The notes under the pieces: generated by a model
The model's input: only the letters and a program-made list of their open reading frames with translations
What the model was told of the DNA's origin: nothing
Database searches by the model: none
Program-made: the position numbers and the translations under genes
Origin: Flavobacteriaceae bacterium
GTDB lineage: Bacteria > Bacteroidota > Bacteroidia > Flavobacteriales > Flavobacteriaceae
NCBI GenBank assembly: GCA_002707025.1
Contig: PALG01000032.1
Location: 62,001-126,000 of the forward strand
Reading direction: 5' to 3'
DNA length: 64,000 nt
Part shown: positions 1 through 8,816 of the stretch, in pieces
Layout of the letters: the number at the start of each line of letters is the position of its first letter
Numbering within the stretch: the stretch's first letter is position 1

Positions 1-332
1 CTTCTTTACCATCAAAATCTATTTTATATAAAACAGCAGGGTTGGCAACACTTAGAACAAAAACAGCCTCCTTGTTCATTGCCAAAGATCTAAAATGCAA
101 TGAAGAGTCTTCATACTTAATGGTAGCCAGTTTCGGTTGATCCCCATCAATAAACCCCACCATTCCTTTATTTGCCGCGAACCAAACTTGCTCTTCGTTT
201 AAAGGTGCAATGGCCCGGATACTCAAACTGTCTACAAATACATTTTCAATCGCCACACTTTTAATGGCAGGGAACTCTTCGGAACAAGAAAAAAGAAGAC
301 CAATGAAAAGAATTGATATAAAAAATCTCATG
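1..332 (-). CDS. N-terminal part of a BNR/Ycf48-like lipoprotein (runs off the left edge)
   Basis: The reading frame starts at an ATG complementary to 330-332 and stays open to the window edge, giving about 110 residues. It opens with a lipoprotein leader (MRFFISILFIGLLFSC), so Cys16 is the likely lipidated residue. The next part (IRAIAPLNEEQVWFAANKG) resembles the first blade of BNR/Ycf48-like beta-propellers that are often annotated as 'oxidoreductase' in flavobacteria; I see no redox motif. It is divergent from the rRNA methyltransferase gene across a gap of about 70 bp. The family match rests on one blade, so the function is unknown and only the lipoprotein nature is well supported. Confidence 0.6.
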
Positions 333-374
333 GAAAATATTTTTCACAAAAGTAATGAAACCCACAAAGAATGC

Positions 375-382
375 TACCTTTG
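375..382 (+). promoter_or_regulatory. Putative -7 promoter element (TACCTTTG) of the rsmB-like gene
   Basis: TACCTTTG fits the Bacteroidota -7 consensus TAnnTTTG and lies 17 bp before the ATG at 400. No clear TTG -33 element is visible at the expected distance. The site argues that translation begins at 400 and not at the in-frame ATG at 355, which would lie upstream of the transcript. Confidence 0.5.
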
Positions 383-399
383 CAACCAATAAATTGACT

Positions 400-1611
400 A
401 TGAGACTGCACCGTAATTTGGTATTTGCCACCATTGATTCTTTACATGATATATTCAATAATAAGAAACAGGCAGACAAGGTTTTAAAAAACACCTTAAA
501 GCGAGATAAAAGATGGGGCTCCCGAGATCGAAGTTTTATTGCTGAAACCACTTATGACATTGTACGCTGGAAGCGTTTGTATGCAGAAATTGCAGAAGTA
601 AAAGAACCTTTTAACCGGGAAAACCTGTTTCGGTTATTTGTTGTCTGGGCGACCTTAAGAGGGATTAAGTTACCCGATTGGAACCAATTTGAAGGAGCTC
701 CGACCCGAAAAATTAAAGGACGTTTTGACGAACTTTCAAAAAACCGAAGAATTAGGGAGTCTATTCCCGATTGGCTGGATGAATTGGGGGTTGCCGAGTT
801 AGGCAAGGAACGTTGGGAAAAAGAACTGAAGGAGCTTAATTCGTTAGCCGATGTGGTCCTTCGGGTGAACACCCTGCATACAACCACCGAAGCTCTTAAA
901 AAAGCCCTAAGCGAACAAGAAATTGAAACCGAATTACATCCTAAATTACCGAACACATTAGTACTTAAAGAACGAGCCAATGTGTTTACCACTAAAGAAT
1001 TTAAAGAAGGATGGTTTGAAGTACAAGATGCTTCTTCACAAATGGTCGCTAGATTTTTAGACCCACAACCAGGGATGCGTGTAATTGATGCCTGTGCAGG
1101 AGCGGGAGGGAAAAGCCTCCACATGGCTTCTTTAATGGAGAACAAAGGGCAAGTGATTGCCTTAGACATCTACGAAAATAAGCTATTGGAGTTAAAACGA
1201 AGAGCTCGTAGAAATGGCATTCACAATTTAGAAACGCGGTTAATCGATTCTACCAAAGTAATCAAAAAACTGTATGGGCAGGCCGACAAAGTATTGATCG
1301 ATGCACCATGCACAGGATTGGGAGTGCTGAAGAGAAATCCAGATACCAAATGGAAGCTTCAACCAGAATTTTTAGAAGAAATCAAACGCACGCAGCAAGA
1401 GATTTTACAATCCTATTCCAAAATGGTTAAAGATGGAGGGGATTTGGTATATGCTACTTGTTCTATTCTTCCTTCAGAAAATCAAAACCAAATTAAACAT
1501 TTCTTAACCACAGAAGCAGGCAAAGGTTTTACCTTGCAAACTGAAAAAACCCTCTTCCCTAGTGAAACTGGTTATGATGGGTTTTATATGGCACTTTTGA
1601 AGAAAAAATAA
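400..1611 (+). CDS. rsmB: RsmB/NOP2-family rRNA (cytosine-5) methyltransferase
   Basis: Predicted SAM-dependent RNA m5C methyltransferase of 403 residues. The C-terminal Rossmann domain has the SAM-binding motif DACAGAGGKS from about residue 230. It also has the two family cysteines: Cys304 in the PCT motif (DAPCTGLGVLKR) and Cys354 in the TCS motif (YATCSILPSENQ). In this family one is the nucleophile and the other releases the product. The N-terminal half is basic and probably contacts RNA. I chose the ATG at 400 because a -7 element sits at 375-382. Bacteroidota genomes carry several RsmB/RsmF paralogues, so the target base (16S C967 in E. coli RsmB) is inferred, not shown. Confidence 0.85.
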   Translation: MRLHRNLVFATIDSLHDIFNNKKQADKVLKNTLKRDKRWGSRDRSFIAETTYDIVRWKRLYAEIAEVKEPFNRENLFRLFVVWATLRGIKLPDWNQFEGAPTRKIKGRFDELSKNRRIRESIPDWLDELGVAELGKERWEKELKELNSLADVVLRVNTLHTTTEALKKALSEQEIETELHPKLPNTLVLKERANVFTTKEFKEGWFEVQDASSQMVARFLDPQPGMRVIDACAGAGGKSLHMASLMENKGQVIALDIYENKLLELKRRARRNGIHNLETRLIDSTKVIKKLYGQADKVLIDAPCTGLGVLKRNPDTKWKLQPEFLEEIKRTQQEILQSYSKMVKDGGDLVYATCSILPSENQNQIKHFLTTEAGKGFTLQTEKTLFPSETGYDGFYMALLKKK

Positions 1612-1620
1612 ATTCCACCT

Positions 1621-2670
1621 ATGAAAAAACTATTTGTATTCACCTTTTTTATCACTAGCTCGATTTATCCGCTAATCGCCCAACAGGCGTATTACAACGA
1701 TGTCGACTTAACCCTTACAGGGCAAGATTTATACTTTGAACTCCAAAATAAAATAGATCAAGCCAGTGCTACCTTCACTTATGAAGATGCCCGCTTCTCT
1801 GCGGAAGTAACCGATGAAGATACCCAAAACAATAGTAATATTTTACTGGTATACGGGTTTAATGATGCCGATGGAAATTGTACCACCGATCGCAGCCGAA
1901 ACAAAAATGCCTTTGGAGGTAGTGGTTGCGAATGGAACCGAGAACATGTATTTGCTAGGAGCAATGCCAACCCATCTATGGGTAGTGCCAGTAATGCTAC
2001 TACAGGAATTGCTGCAGATCCTCACAATATAAGGCCTAGTGACCAACAAATGAATAATGACAAGGGTAACCGACTCTTCGCGGCGGGAACTGGAGATGCA
2101 GGGGTTTTGGGAACAGGAAATTGGTACCCAGGGGACGAATGGAAAGGAGATGTTGCACGTATGATGATGTATATGTATACCCGTTACGGCGACCGCTGCC
2201 TACCTTCGTTAATGGGAGTAGGACCGCTAGAAGGATCTACCGAAATGCTCCAATTGTTTTTACAATGGAACGTAGAGGATCCCGTTAGTGATTTTGAAGA
2301 CCAAAGAAACCCACATTTGGAAAATGTTTACGGAAATAGAAATCCCTTTATTGACAATCCCTACTTAGCCACCCTTATTTGGGGCGGGCCTGTTGCAGAA
2401 GATCGCTGGAATTTACTTTCTGTTTCTGAAGGGAATGTAAACACTACCACACTGTACCCCAATCCGGCCTCGGAGGTTATGTATCTTTTTTCTGCTACGA
2501 AAAACATTAAAAAAGTAAAAGTTTACAGTGTTTCAGGACAATTAATTACCACATATCTAAATGTAGAACCAAATCAAGCCATGGATATCTCTAAATTAGC
2601 ACCAGGTTTGTATCTTTTTTCTATTAATTCGGAAGAGGAATCTTCTTATAAAAAAGTAATCATTCAGTAA
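1621..2670 (+). CDS. Secreted endonuclease I family nuclease with T9SS sorting domain
   Basis: 349 residues in three parts. A signal peptide ends near residue 20 (SSIYPLIAQQ). The endonuclease I (EndA/NucM, His-Me finger) domain spans about residues 30-260. The last 75 residues form a T9SS type A sorting domain that begins LYPNPASEVMYLF and ends in a short basic stretch. The catalytic core is recognisable: CEWNREHVFARS puts the general-base His at 109, and DPHNIRPSDQQMNNDKGN supplies the metal-binding Asn region near residues 146-150. The expected product is a surface or released non-specific nuclease used to scavenge nucleotides or degrade extracellular DNA. It lies 9 bp after the methyltransferase gene, so the two may be co-transcribed. 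Confidence 0.9.
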   Translation: MKKLFVFTFFITSSIYPLIAQQAYYNDVDLTLTGQDLYFELQNKIDQASATFTYEDARFSAEVTDEDTQNNSNILLVYGFNDADGNCTTDRSRNKNAFGGSGCEWNREHVFARSNANPSMGSASNATTGIAADPHNIRPSDQQMNNDKGNRLFAAGTGDAGVLGTGNWYPGDEWKGDVARMMMYMYTRYGDRCLPSLMGVGPLEGSTEMLQLFLQWNVEDPVSDFEDQRNPHLENVYGNRNPFIDNPYLATLIWGGPVAEDRWNLLSVSEGNVNTTTLYPNPASEVMYLFSATKNIKKVKVYSVSGQLITTYLNVEPNQAMDISKLAPGLYLFSINSEEESSYKKVIIQ

Positions 2671-2683
2671 TTGATTATGTATC

Positions 2684-2711
2684 AAAAAAAAGCGGGCAAT
2701 GCCCGCTTTTC
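2684..2711. terminator. Bidirectional intrinsic terminator
   Basis: A perfect GC-rich stem AGCGGGC / GCCCGCT (2691-2697 with 2701-2707, AAT loop) is flanked by A8 on the left and T4 plus T-rich sequence on the right. It lies between the convergent nuclease gene and the 719-residue T9SS protein gene and can serve both. Confidence 0.85.
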
Positions 2712-2732
2712 TTATTTAATAGATTTTCAATC

Positions 2733-4892
2733 TTATCTTACCAAAAGTTTCTTGCTCAAGGTTTCTTTTCCATTGCTCAACTCGATTACATATACCCCAG
2801 CAGAAGCGGTATGTAAAGTAGTTTTGGTTTTATATCCATTCCCCACTTTATCCATAGAACCTGAAGCTATTTCCTGCCCTACGATATTTAGCACTCTATA
2901 ATCCACATCGCCAAAATCTACATACGTAGAAAGATATATTTCATAGGTTTTTCCTTCTTTAGGGTACGCCAACAATCTAGCATTTTCAAAAGTAGTTTCA
3001 TTTACCGATAGGATTTCATTGGTAAACTCTTTTACCACGGCGTCATTGGCAGGAGCCTCATCGCCAGGCAAAATGGTTCTTACTTCCAATTCATAGGTTT
3101 CGTTGGGTGCAGACATATCTACCGTTTGCGAAAACTGGTAAGAAGCACTCGTATTGGCATCCAAAGTTCCTGTAAAAGTTTCCGTAGCCACTAAATTACC
3201 ATTCACTCTTAATTCAAGATCAAAATTGGATTGAGCGGTATTTCCGTAGTTGTAGATCTGAACCTCTACCGTTTCAGCATTTGAGTAAGGAGGGGTTAAA
3301 TCTGGAGTTACAAAGCTATAAGCACCTAAGTCTGCAGCAAAATCTGATACGATTTGGAAAGCAGCAATTCTTGTAGCCCAATTATTTATCGCTTGAAAAT
3401 ACTGTCCTGTATGCCAAAAAGTTCTTCCATTAGGATCTAGGGTTAACTGTGCATAATCCCCAAATCGATTGGTGTTAGCTTGGTAACTAACCCCGTCAAA
3501 AATGGTAGATTCTGGATAGGTCATCATCCCTAGAGGATCACTCTCCAATCTTCCGGTAAAACGTAAAGAGGCAAAAGTATCCTCGTTTCCGATATTATAA
3601 GCCAAACCTATGTTTCCATCTTCATCCATCGCCATACTTCCCATAAATCTGCTTAGACCATCGTCCAGCGTCCACGTTCCTTCTTGGTGAATGCTGAAAG
3701 GGCCCGTGCCAGTATTTCGTAACTCAATCCAACGAATAGCACTGGTACTTCCGCCAATATCCACATTAAAGTTAATTAAAAATGAATTATAGGTAGGGAA
3801 GGTTCGATAGTTTGCCATGTAAGAAATGATTCCCATTTGGGCATCAATTCTTTGACTGGTAATAGGCTGTTCAATATCCCCTTGTCCAAAAGGTCTAATA
3901 AATACATCAAAGGGTTCGGTTACGATTTCAGAAGGAGATGAAATCGTACTGGTACCAGACCAGTCGATATCAAGTTCCCATATCTTCAAATGATCCTCGT
4001 CAATAGCTGAAGACCAAGAACTATCTTGAAGGTATACAATATATCCTGGAACATCTACAGGAAAAGCAGTTCCCAACAAGTTTGCGGGTTCTGGACTGAA
4101 TACCGTACTAGGATTTCTCACTACCCCAGGTAGGTTAAAACCAAGAATTTGTGGATTGGCACCTCCAGCAATCATTACATCTTTCTCCAAGGCATACGTA
4201 GTATTTCCAAAAAACTTGTTTGCTGTTAGGAAATACGCATTAGGCCATACCGAATAGTGAGGGTAATCTGGAAATGCATCCAAAGGGAAAGAGTACAGAT
4301 TATAGGTCCCTGTAGGGTCTGGAGTCGTTGACACCCCAATAATTAAAGCATCATCGGAAGTTCTAAACTGACTCACAAAAAAGCGGTCTTCCAACTGGTC
4401 GTACATAACAATAGGATCTCCACTATTATTTCCTGAGTTCAGGAAGTTTCCTAAGGACGTAGGCCCCGCCAGTAGATTTCCTGTTTTATCGAATATTTTC
4501 ACTACTACATTCACTGCATGCACATAGTGGTTAGGTCCTACTGCCCCTGAAGGATCTGGAGGAATTGCCTGTCCTTCAGGTAAATCGGCACCTTCAAAGT
4601 TTTGCAATAAAGTCAAAGCTTCTCTAAAAGGAGGCTCTGTTTGTATGGCGTTATCCACAAAATTAGAGGGTTCATTTACCACATTTCTTCCGGTAACACG
4701 GTAGTCCTGTTCAATAATTCGAGCATCTTCAAGGTCAAAATTACCTTCTTCAATTAATGGGGCATCACGCAATGGCATGGTTTCTCCCAAAAAAACTCCT
4801 TCTCCTAAAACAACAGGCGGAAATTTTTCTTGTCCAAAACTTACTGCGGAAAACAATGCGCAAAAAGTCAAGGCTAGTAGCGTTTTTTTCAT
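2733..4892 (-). CDS. Large secreted T9SS cargo protein of unknown function
   Basis: 719 residues. A signal peptide ends near residue 20 (AVSFGQ). The central region of about 500 residues has propeller-like features (GPNHYVHAVNVVVKIFDK, DDGLSRFMGSMAMDEDGN). A CARDB-like beta-sandwich spans roughly residues 530-630 (VEVQIYNYGNTAQSNFDLEL). The C-terminal T9SS sorting domain is modified: the usual YPNP motif is replaced by AYPKEGKTYEIYL, and it ends LSNGKETLSKKLLVR. The protein should cross the outer membrane through the T9SS and be anchored or released. No catalytic motif is visible. Proteins opening with this 'DPSGAVGPNHY' block are common in marine Bacteroidota and poorly characterised. Confidence 0.8.
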   Translation of the reverse strand: MKKTLLALTFCALFSAVSFGQEKFPPVVLGEGVFLGETMPLRDAPLIEEGNFDLEDARIIEQDYRVTGRNVVNEPSNFVDNAIQTEPPFREALTLLQNFEGADLPEGQAIPPDPSGAVGPNHYVHAVNVVVKIFDKTGNLLAGPTSLGNFLNSGNNSGDPIVMYDQLEDRFFVSQFRTSDDALIIGVSTTPDPTGTYNLYSFPLDAFPDYPHYSVWPNAYFLTANKFFGNTTYALEKDVMIAGGANPQILGFNLPGVVRNPSTVFSPEPANLLGTAFPVDVPGYIVYLQDSSWSSAIDEDHLKIWELDIDWSGTSTISSPSEIVTEPFDVFIRPFGQGDIEQPITSQRIDAQMGIISYMANYRTFPTYNSFLINFNVDIGGSTSAIRWIELRNTGTGPFSIHQEGTWTLDDGLSRFMGSMAMDEDGNIGLAYNIGNEDTFASLRFTGRLESDPLGMMTYPESTIFDGVSYQANTNRFGDYAQLTLDPNGRTFWHTGQYFQAINNWATRIAAFQIVSDFAADLGAYSFVTPDLTPPYSNAETVEVQIYNYGNTAQSNFDLELRVNGNLVATETFTGTLDANTSASYQFSQTVDMSAPNETYELEVRTILPGDEAPANDAVVKEFTNEILSVNETTFENARLLAYPKEGKTYEIYLSTYVDFGDVDYRVLNIVGQEIASGSMDKVGNGYKTKTTLHTASAGVYVIELSNGKETLSKKLLVR

Positions 4893-5031
4893 TTTTTAGA
4901 ATATTTAAAGTGGTTTTAACAATTTTTTTGCAATATACGGGTAATTTTCTTAAAAATTGGAGTAATTACTACCCTACTCCAGAATTGCTTTTAACTTTAA
5001 CATTTCAGCTGTTTCTTTTCCCGAAAAACAT

Positions 5032-5039
5032 TACCTTTG
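5032..5039 (+). promoter_or_regulatory. Putative -7 promoter element (TACCTTTG) of purL
   Basis: TACCTTTG matches TAnnTTTG and lies 19 bp before the purL ATG at 5059, so the expected leader is very short. The -33 region reads TGTTTC, a poor match to TTG. No PurR-like operator or purine riboswitch is visible in the roughly 165 bp gap. Confidence 0.5.
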
Positions 5040-5058
5040 TGCTTTAAATTTGATATCC

Positions 5059-8000
5059 ATGATTCACTTTTTTGGAGACGTAAACAACAAGGTTTTTGCC
5101 GTCCAAACCCTTGGTTCTATTTCTGAAGAAAATACTACAAAACTATCTTGGTTGTTTGGCAACCAACCCCTTGTAAAGGAGTCCGCAATAGCGGATTTTT
5201 TTGTGGGTCCCAGAGCCGCGATGATTACCCCCTGGAGTACCAATGCGGTAGAAATTACACAGAACATGGGTATTGAAGGAATTCTTCGAATTGAAGAATT
5301 TCAGCAAGTTGCAAAATCGTTTACAGATTTTGACCCCATGCTATCCCAAAAATATGAGCAGCTGGATCAAGATATTTACACGATTGATATTCAACCCGAA
5401 TCTATCAAGGAAATTGATGATATAGCTGCTTATAATCAAGCAGAAGGCCTATCGTTAAGTGAAGATGAAGTACAATACCTAGAAGATTTGTCCAAAAAAC
5501 TGGATAGAAAACTTACCGACAGTGAAGTTTTTGGTTTTAGCCAAGTAAATAGTGAACATTGCAGGCATAAAATTTTTAACGGAACGTTTGTCATCGATGG
5601 TGAGGAAATGCCCTCCTCCCTATTCAAATTAATCAAAAAGACTTCCGCAGAAAACCCGAACGATATAGTATCTGCTTATAAAGATAATGTCGCTTTTGTA
5701 AAAGGACCGAAAGCTATTCAATTTTCACCAAAAAGTGCCGATGTCCCTGATTTTTACCAGAAACAGGAATTTAATAGTGTGATTTCCCTAAAAGCGGAAA
5801 CTCACAACTTTCCCACCACAGTAGAACCTTTTAATGGTGCTGCAACGGGAAGCGGCGGGGAAATCCGTGATCGTTTGGCGGGTGGAAAAGGCTCTTTGCC
5901 CCTTGCAGGGACTGCTGTCTATATGACTTCCTATTCGCGACTGGAAGAAAATCGTCCTTGGGAAAAAGCCATGAAAGAACGGGAGTGGTTGTATCAAACC
6001 CCTATCGATATTTTAATTAAAGCAAGTAATGGGGCCTCCGACTTTGGAAATAAATTTGGGCAACCCCTTATTGCAGGTTCTGTGCTCACCTTCGAACATG
6101 AAGAGGAAGCCCGTAAACTAGGTTTCGACAAAGTGATCATGTTAGCTGGAGGCATCGGCTACGGAAAAGAATCGCAAGCCTTAAAAGATACGCCCAATAA
6201 AGGCGATAAAGTGGTCATTCTTGGGGGGGAAAATTACCGAATCGGAATGGGAGGTGCTGCGGTTTCCAGTGCCGATACTGGGGAATTTGCCAGTGGTATT
6301 GAACTCAATGCTGTGCAACGTTCCAACCCTGAAATGCAAAAACGGGCCGCAAATGCCATTCGGGCATTGGTGGAAAGCGACGAAAACCCAATTGTTTCCA
6401 TTCACGATCATGGAGCAGGGGGCCATTTAAATTGTTTGAGTGAATTGGTCGAGGAAACAGGAGGGAAAATCGATTTGGATAAACTGCCCGTAGGAGACCC
6501 TACCCTTTCTGCCAAAGAAATTATTGGAAATGAATCCCAAGAACGTATGGGACTGGTCATTTCGGAAGCCCATATCGAAAAACTGAAGCGAATCGCCGAA
6601 AGGGAACGTTCCCCCATGTACCAAGTGGGAGATGTTACCGGCGATCATCGATTTACTTTTGAAAGCGCCTCTACTGGAGCAAAACCCATGGATTTTGAGT
6701 TGGCCGACATGTTTGGGAGTTCTCCAAAAACCGTGATGAATGATGTCACGGTTGAACGCCATTACAAGTCTGCCAATTATACTGTTGAAAAAATCAATGA
6801 ATATGTTACGCAAGTACTTCAACTGGAAGCTGTTGCGTGTAAAGACTGGTTGACCAATAAGGTAGACCGTTGCGTAGGAGGTTTGGTTGCCAAACAACAA
6901 TGTGCGGGCCCTTTACAGCTTCCTTTGAATAACTGTGGCGTGATGGCACTGGATTACCATGGAAAGGAAGGAATAGCGACTTCCATAGGGCATTCTCCTG
7001 TGAGTGCCTTGGTAGATCCCGAAGCAGGTTCCCGCAATTCGGTAACGGAAGCCTTAACCAATATGGTTTGGGCGCCCTTGGAAAAAGGATTGCAAAGTGT
7101 ATCGCTCTCTGCCAACTGGATGTGGCCTTGTAACAATGAAGGGGAAGATGCCCGTTTGTACAAAGCCGTAAAAGGAATTAGTGATTTTGCTGTGGATTTA
7201 GGCATCAATATTCCTACCGGAAAGGATTCCCTTTCCATGAAACAGAAATATAAAAATGAGGAAGTGATAGCGCCTGGGACTGTAATTATTTCGGCTGCAG
7301 GGCATTGCAATGACATCAAAAAAGTGGTGGAACCCGTGTTGCAGAAAAAGGGCGGAAGTATCTACTACATCAATATATCACAAGACAAATTTAAAATTGG
7401 GGGCTCTTCCTTTGCACAAGTTATGAATAGCATTGGTTCGGAAGTTCCCACGGTAAAGGACGCTGCTTATGTTAAGAGCGTGTTTAATGCGCTTCAGGAG
7501 TTAATTGCGGAAGAAAAAATCGCTGCGGGTCACGATGTGGCTTCAGGTGGATTGATTACCACCTTATTGGAATTGTGTTTTGCCGACAATCAACTTTCGG
7601 CCGAATTTGATTTGACTGCTCTTTCGGAAAGTGACAGCATTAAGTTATTATTTTCTGAAAACTGCGGAATCGTATTTCAGGCGTGGGAAGATGAAACTGT
7701 TTCGCAATTCCTTTCAGAAAAAAATATTGCATTCCACAAAATCGGAATGGTTATGGAAGGAACCACACTTCAAATAACCAATGGAAACGATCAATTTAGC
7801 TTTTCCATCCCTGAAACCAGGGATACCTGGTACAAAACCTCTTTCCTACTCGACCAAAAGCAAACGGCGAACAATCTTGCGAAAGACCGTTACCATAATT
7901 ATAAAAAACAACCGCTTCAGTTTCAATTCCCTTCTCAATTTAAGGGGAAACTGCCCGCTTCGGCACAATGGACTTCTTCAGAAAGAAAAATTAAAGCTGC

Positions 8001-8736
8001 GATTATTCGTGAAAAAGGAAGTAATAGTGAACGTGAAATGGCACATGCCATGTATTTGGCGGGGTTTGATGTAAAGGATGTACACATGACCGACTTGATC
8101 TCGGGTCGCGAAGCTTTGGAAGACATACAATTTATTGGTGCTGTGGGAGGATTCTCCAACAGTGACGTTCTAGGTTCTGCCAAAGGTTGGGCCGGAGCCT
8201 TCCTTTACAACGAAAAAGCCAACTCGGCCTTAAAGAAATTCTTTGAACGTGAAGACACACTTTCGGTGGGAATCTGTAATGGCTGCCAGTTATTCTTGGA
8301 ATTGGATTTAATCAATCCAGAGCATAAGCAACTTTCTAAAATGCACCGTAACGATTCGCACAAACACGAGAGCAATTTTACGAGTGTCCAAATTCAGAAA
8401 AACAATAGTGTAATGCTTTCCTCTTTGGAAGGCACTACTTTAGGGGTTTGGATTAGTCATGGGGAAGGAAAGTTCCATTTACCCATGCCAGAAGATCAAT
8501 ACGATATTGTAGCCAAGTATGGGTATGAAGGTTATCCTGCCAATCCTAACGGAAGTGACTACAATACGGCCATGTTGTGTGACCCGACCGGTCGCCATTT
8601 GGTCACCATGCCTCATATTGAGCGTTCTATCTTTCAATGGAATTGGGCCCACTATCCTGCAGGAAGAAAAGACGAAGTGTCTCCATGGCTGGAGGCATTT
8701 ATAAATGCTCGGAAGTGGTTGGAGCAAAAGAACTAA
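5059..8736 (+). CDS. purL: Phosphoribosylformylglycinamidine synthase, single-chain type
   Basis: Cytoplasmic enzyme of de novo purine synthesis: FGAR + Gln + ATP gives FGAM. At 1225 residues this is the long fused form, in which PurS-like, two AIRS-type synthetase and glutaminase regions lie in one chain. Visible marks are FSQVNSEHCRHKIFNG in the linker region, LKAETHNFPTTVEPFNGAATG (the ATP/FGAR-binding block), and a C-terminal class I amidotransferase with nucleophile Cys1073 in GICNGCQ and the His/Glu pair in MPHIERSIFQWNWAHYP. An in-frame TTG at 5050 would add three residues (M-I-S), but the ATG at 5059 fits the family start and the nearby promoter. It is monocistronic here, with no other pur gene in the window. 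Confidence 0.97.
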   Translation: MIHFFGDVNNKVFAVQTLGSISEENTTKLSWLFGNQPLVKESAIADFFVGPRAAMITPWSTNAVEITQNMGIEGILRIEEFQQVAKSFTDFDPMLSQKYEQLDQDIYTIDIQPESIKEIDDIAAYNQAEGLSLSEDEVQYLEDLSKKLDRKLTDSEVFGFSQVNSEHCRHKIFNGTFVIDGEEMPSSLFKLIKKTSAENPNDIVSAYKDNVAFVKGPKAIQFSPKSADVPDFYQKQEFNSVISLKAETHNFPTTVEPFNGAATGSGGEIRDRLAGGKGSLPLAGTAVYMTSYSRLEENRPWEKAMKEREWLYQTPIDILIKASNGASDFGNKFGQPLIAGSVLTFEHEEEARKLGFDKVIMLAGGIGYGKESQALKDTPNKGDKVVILGGENYRIGMGGAAVSSADTGEFASGIELNAVQRSNPEMQKRAANAIRALVESDENPIVSIHDHGAGGHLNCLSELVEETGGKIDLDKLPVGDPTLSAKEIIGNESQERMGLVISEAHIEKLKRIAERERSPMYQVGDVTGDHRFTFESASTGAKPMDFELADMFGSSPKTVMNDVTVERHYKSANYTVEKINEYVTQVLQLEAVACKDWLTNKVDRCVGGLVAKQQCAGPLQLPLNNCGVMALDYHGKEGIATSIGHSPVSALVDPEAGSRNSVTEALTNMVWAPLEKGLQSVSLSANWMWPCNNEGEDARLYKAVKGISDFAVDLGINIPTGKDSLSMKQKYKNEEVIAPGTVIISAAGHCNDIKKVVEPVLQKKGGSIYYINISQDKFKIGGSSFAQVMNSIGSEVPTVKDAAYVKSVFNALQELIAEEKIAAGHDVASGGLITTLLELCFADNQLSAEFDLTALSESDSIKLLFSENCGIVFQAWEDETVSQFLSEKNIAFHKIGMVMEGTTLQITNGNDQFSFSIPETRDTWYKTSFLLDQKQTANNLAKDRYHNYKKQPLQFQFPSQFKGKLPASAQWTSSERKIKAAIIREKGSNSEREMAHAMYLAGFDVKDVHMTDLISGREALEDIQFIGAVGGFSNSDVLGSAKGWAGAFLYNEKANSALKKFFEREDTLSVGICNGCQLFLELDLINPEHKQLSKMHRNDSHKHESNFTSVQIQKNNSVMLSSLEGTTLGVWISHGEGKFHLPMPEDQYDIVAKYGYEGYPANPNGSDYNTAMLCDPTGRHLVTMPHIERSIFQWNWAHYPAGRKDEVSPWLEAFINARKWLEQKN

Positions 8737-8765
8737 TTTTATTAAGTGTGATGCATTGGTGCAAC

Positions 8766-8788
8766 TTCAGAAAAACTGAATAATTTTT
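8766..8788 (+). terminator. Weak hairpin after purL
   Basis: TTCAG / CTGAA (8766-8770 with 8776-8780, A5 loop) is followed by TAATTTTT. The five-pair stem is short, so this is a weak terminator at best. Confidence 0.3.
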
Positions 8789-8816
8789 CCTATTTTGCGG
8801 TATCGATTTCTTCAAA

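Noticed and set aside
552-1169. Long open frame (205 codons) on the minus strand inside the rsmB-like gene
   Set aside because: It is antisense to a gene with intact methyltransferase motifs; its translation is Ser/Arg/Pro-rich without family resemblance.
6427-6900. Minus-strand open frame of 157 codons within purL
   Set aside because: It lies opposite conserved PurL sequence and has no recognisable domain or promoter.
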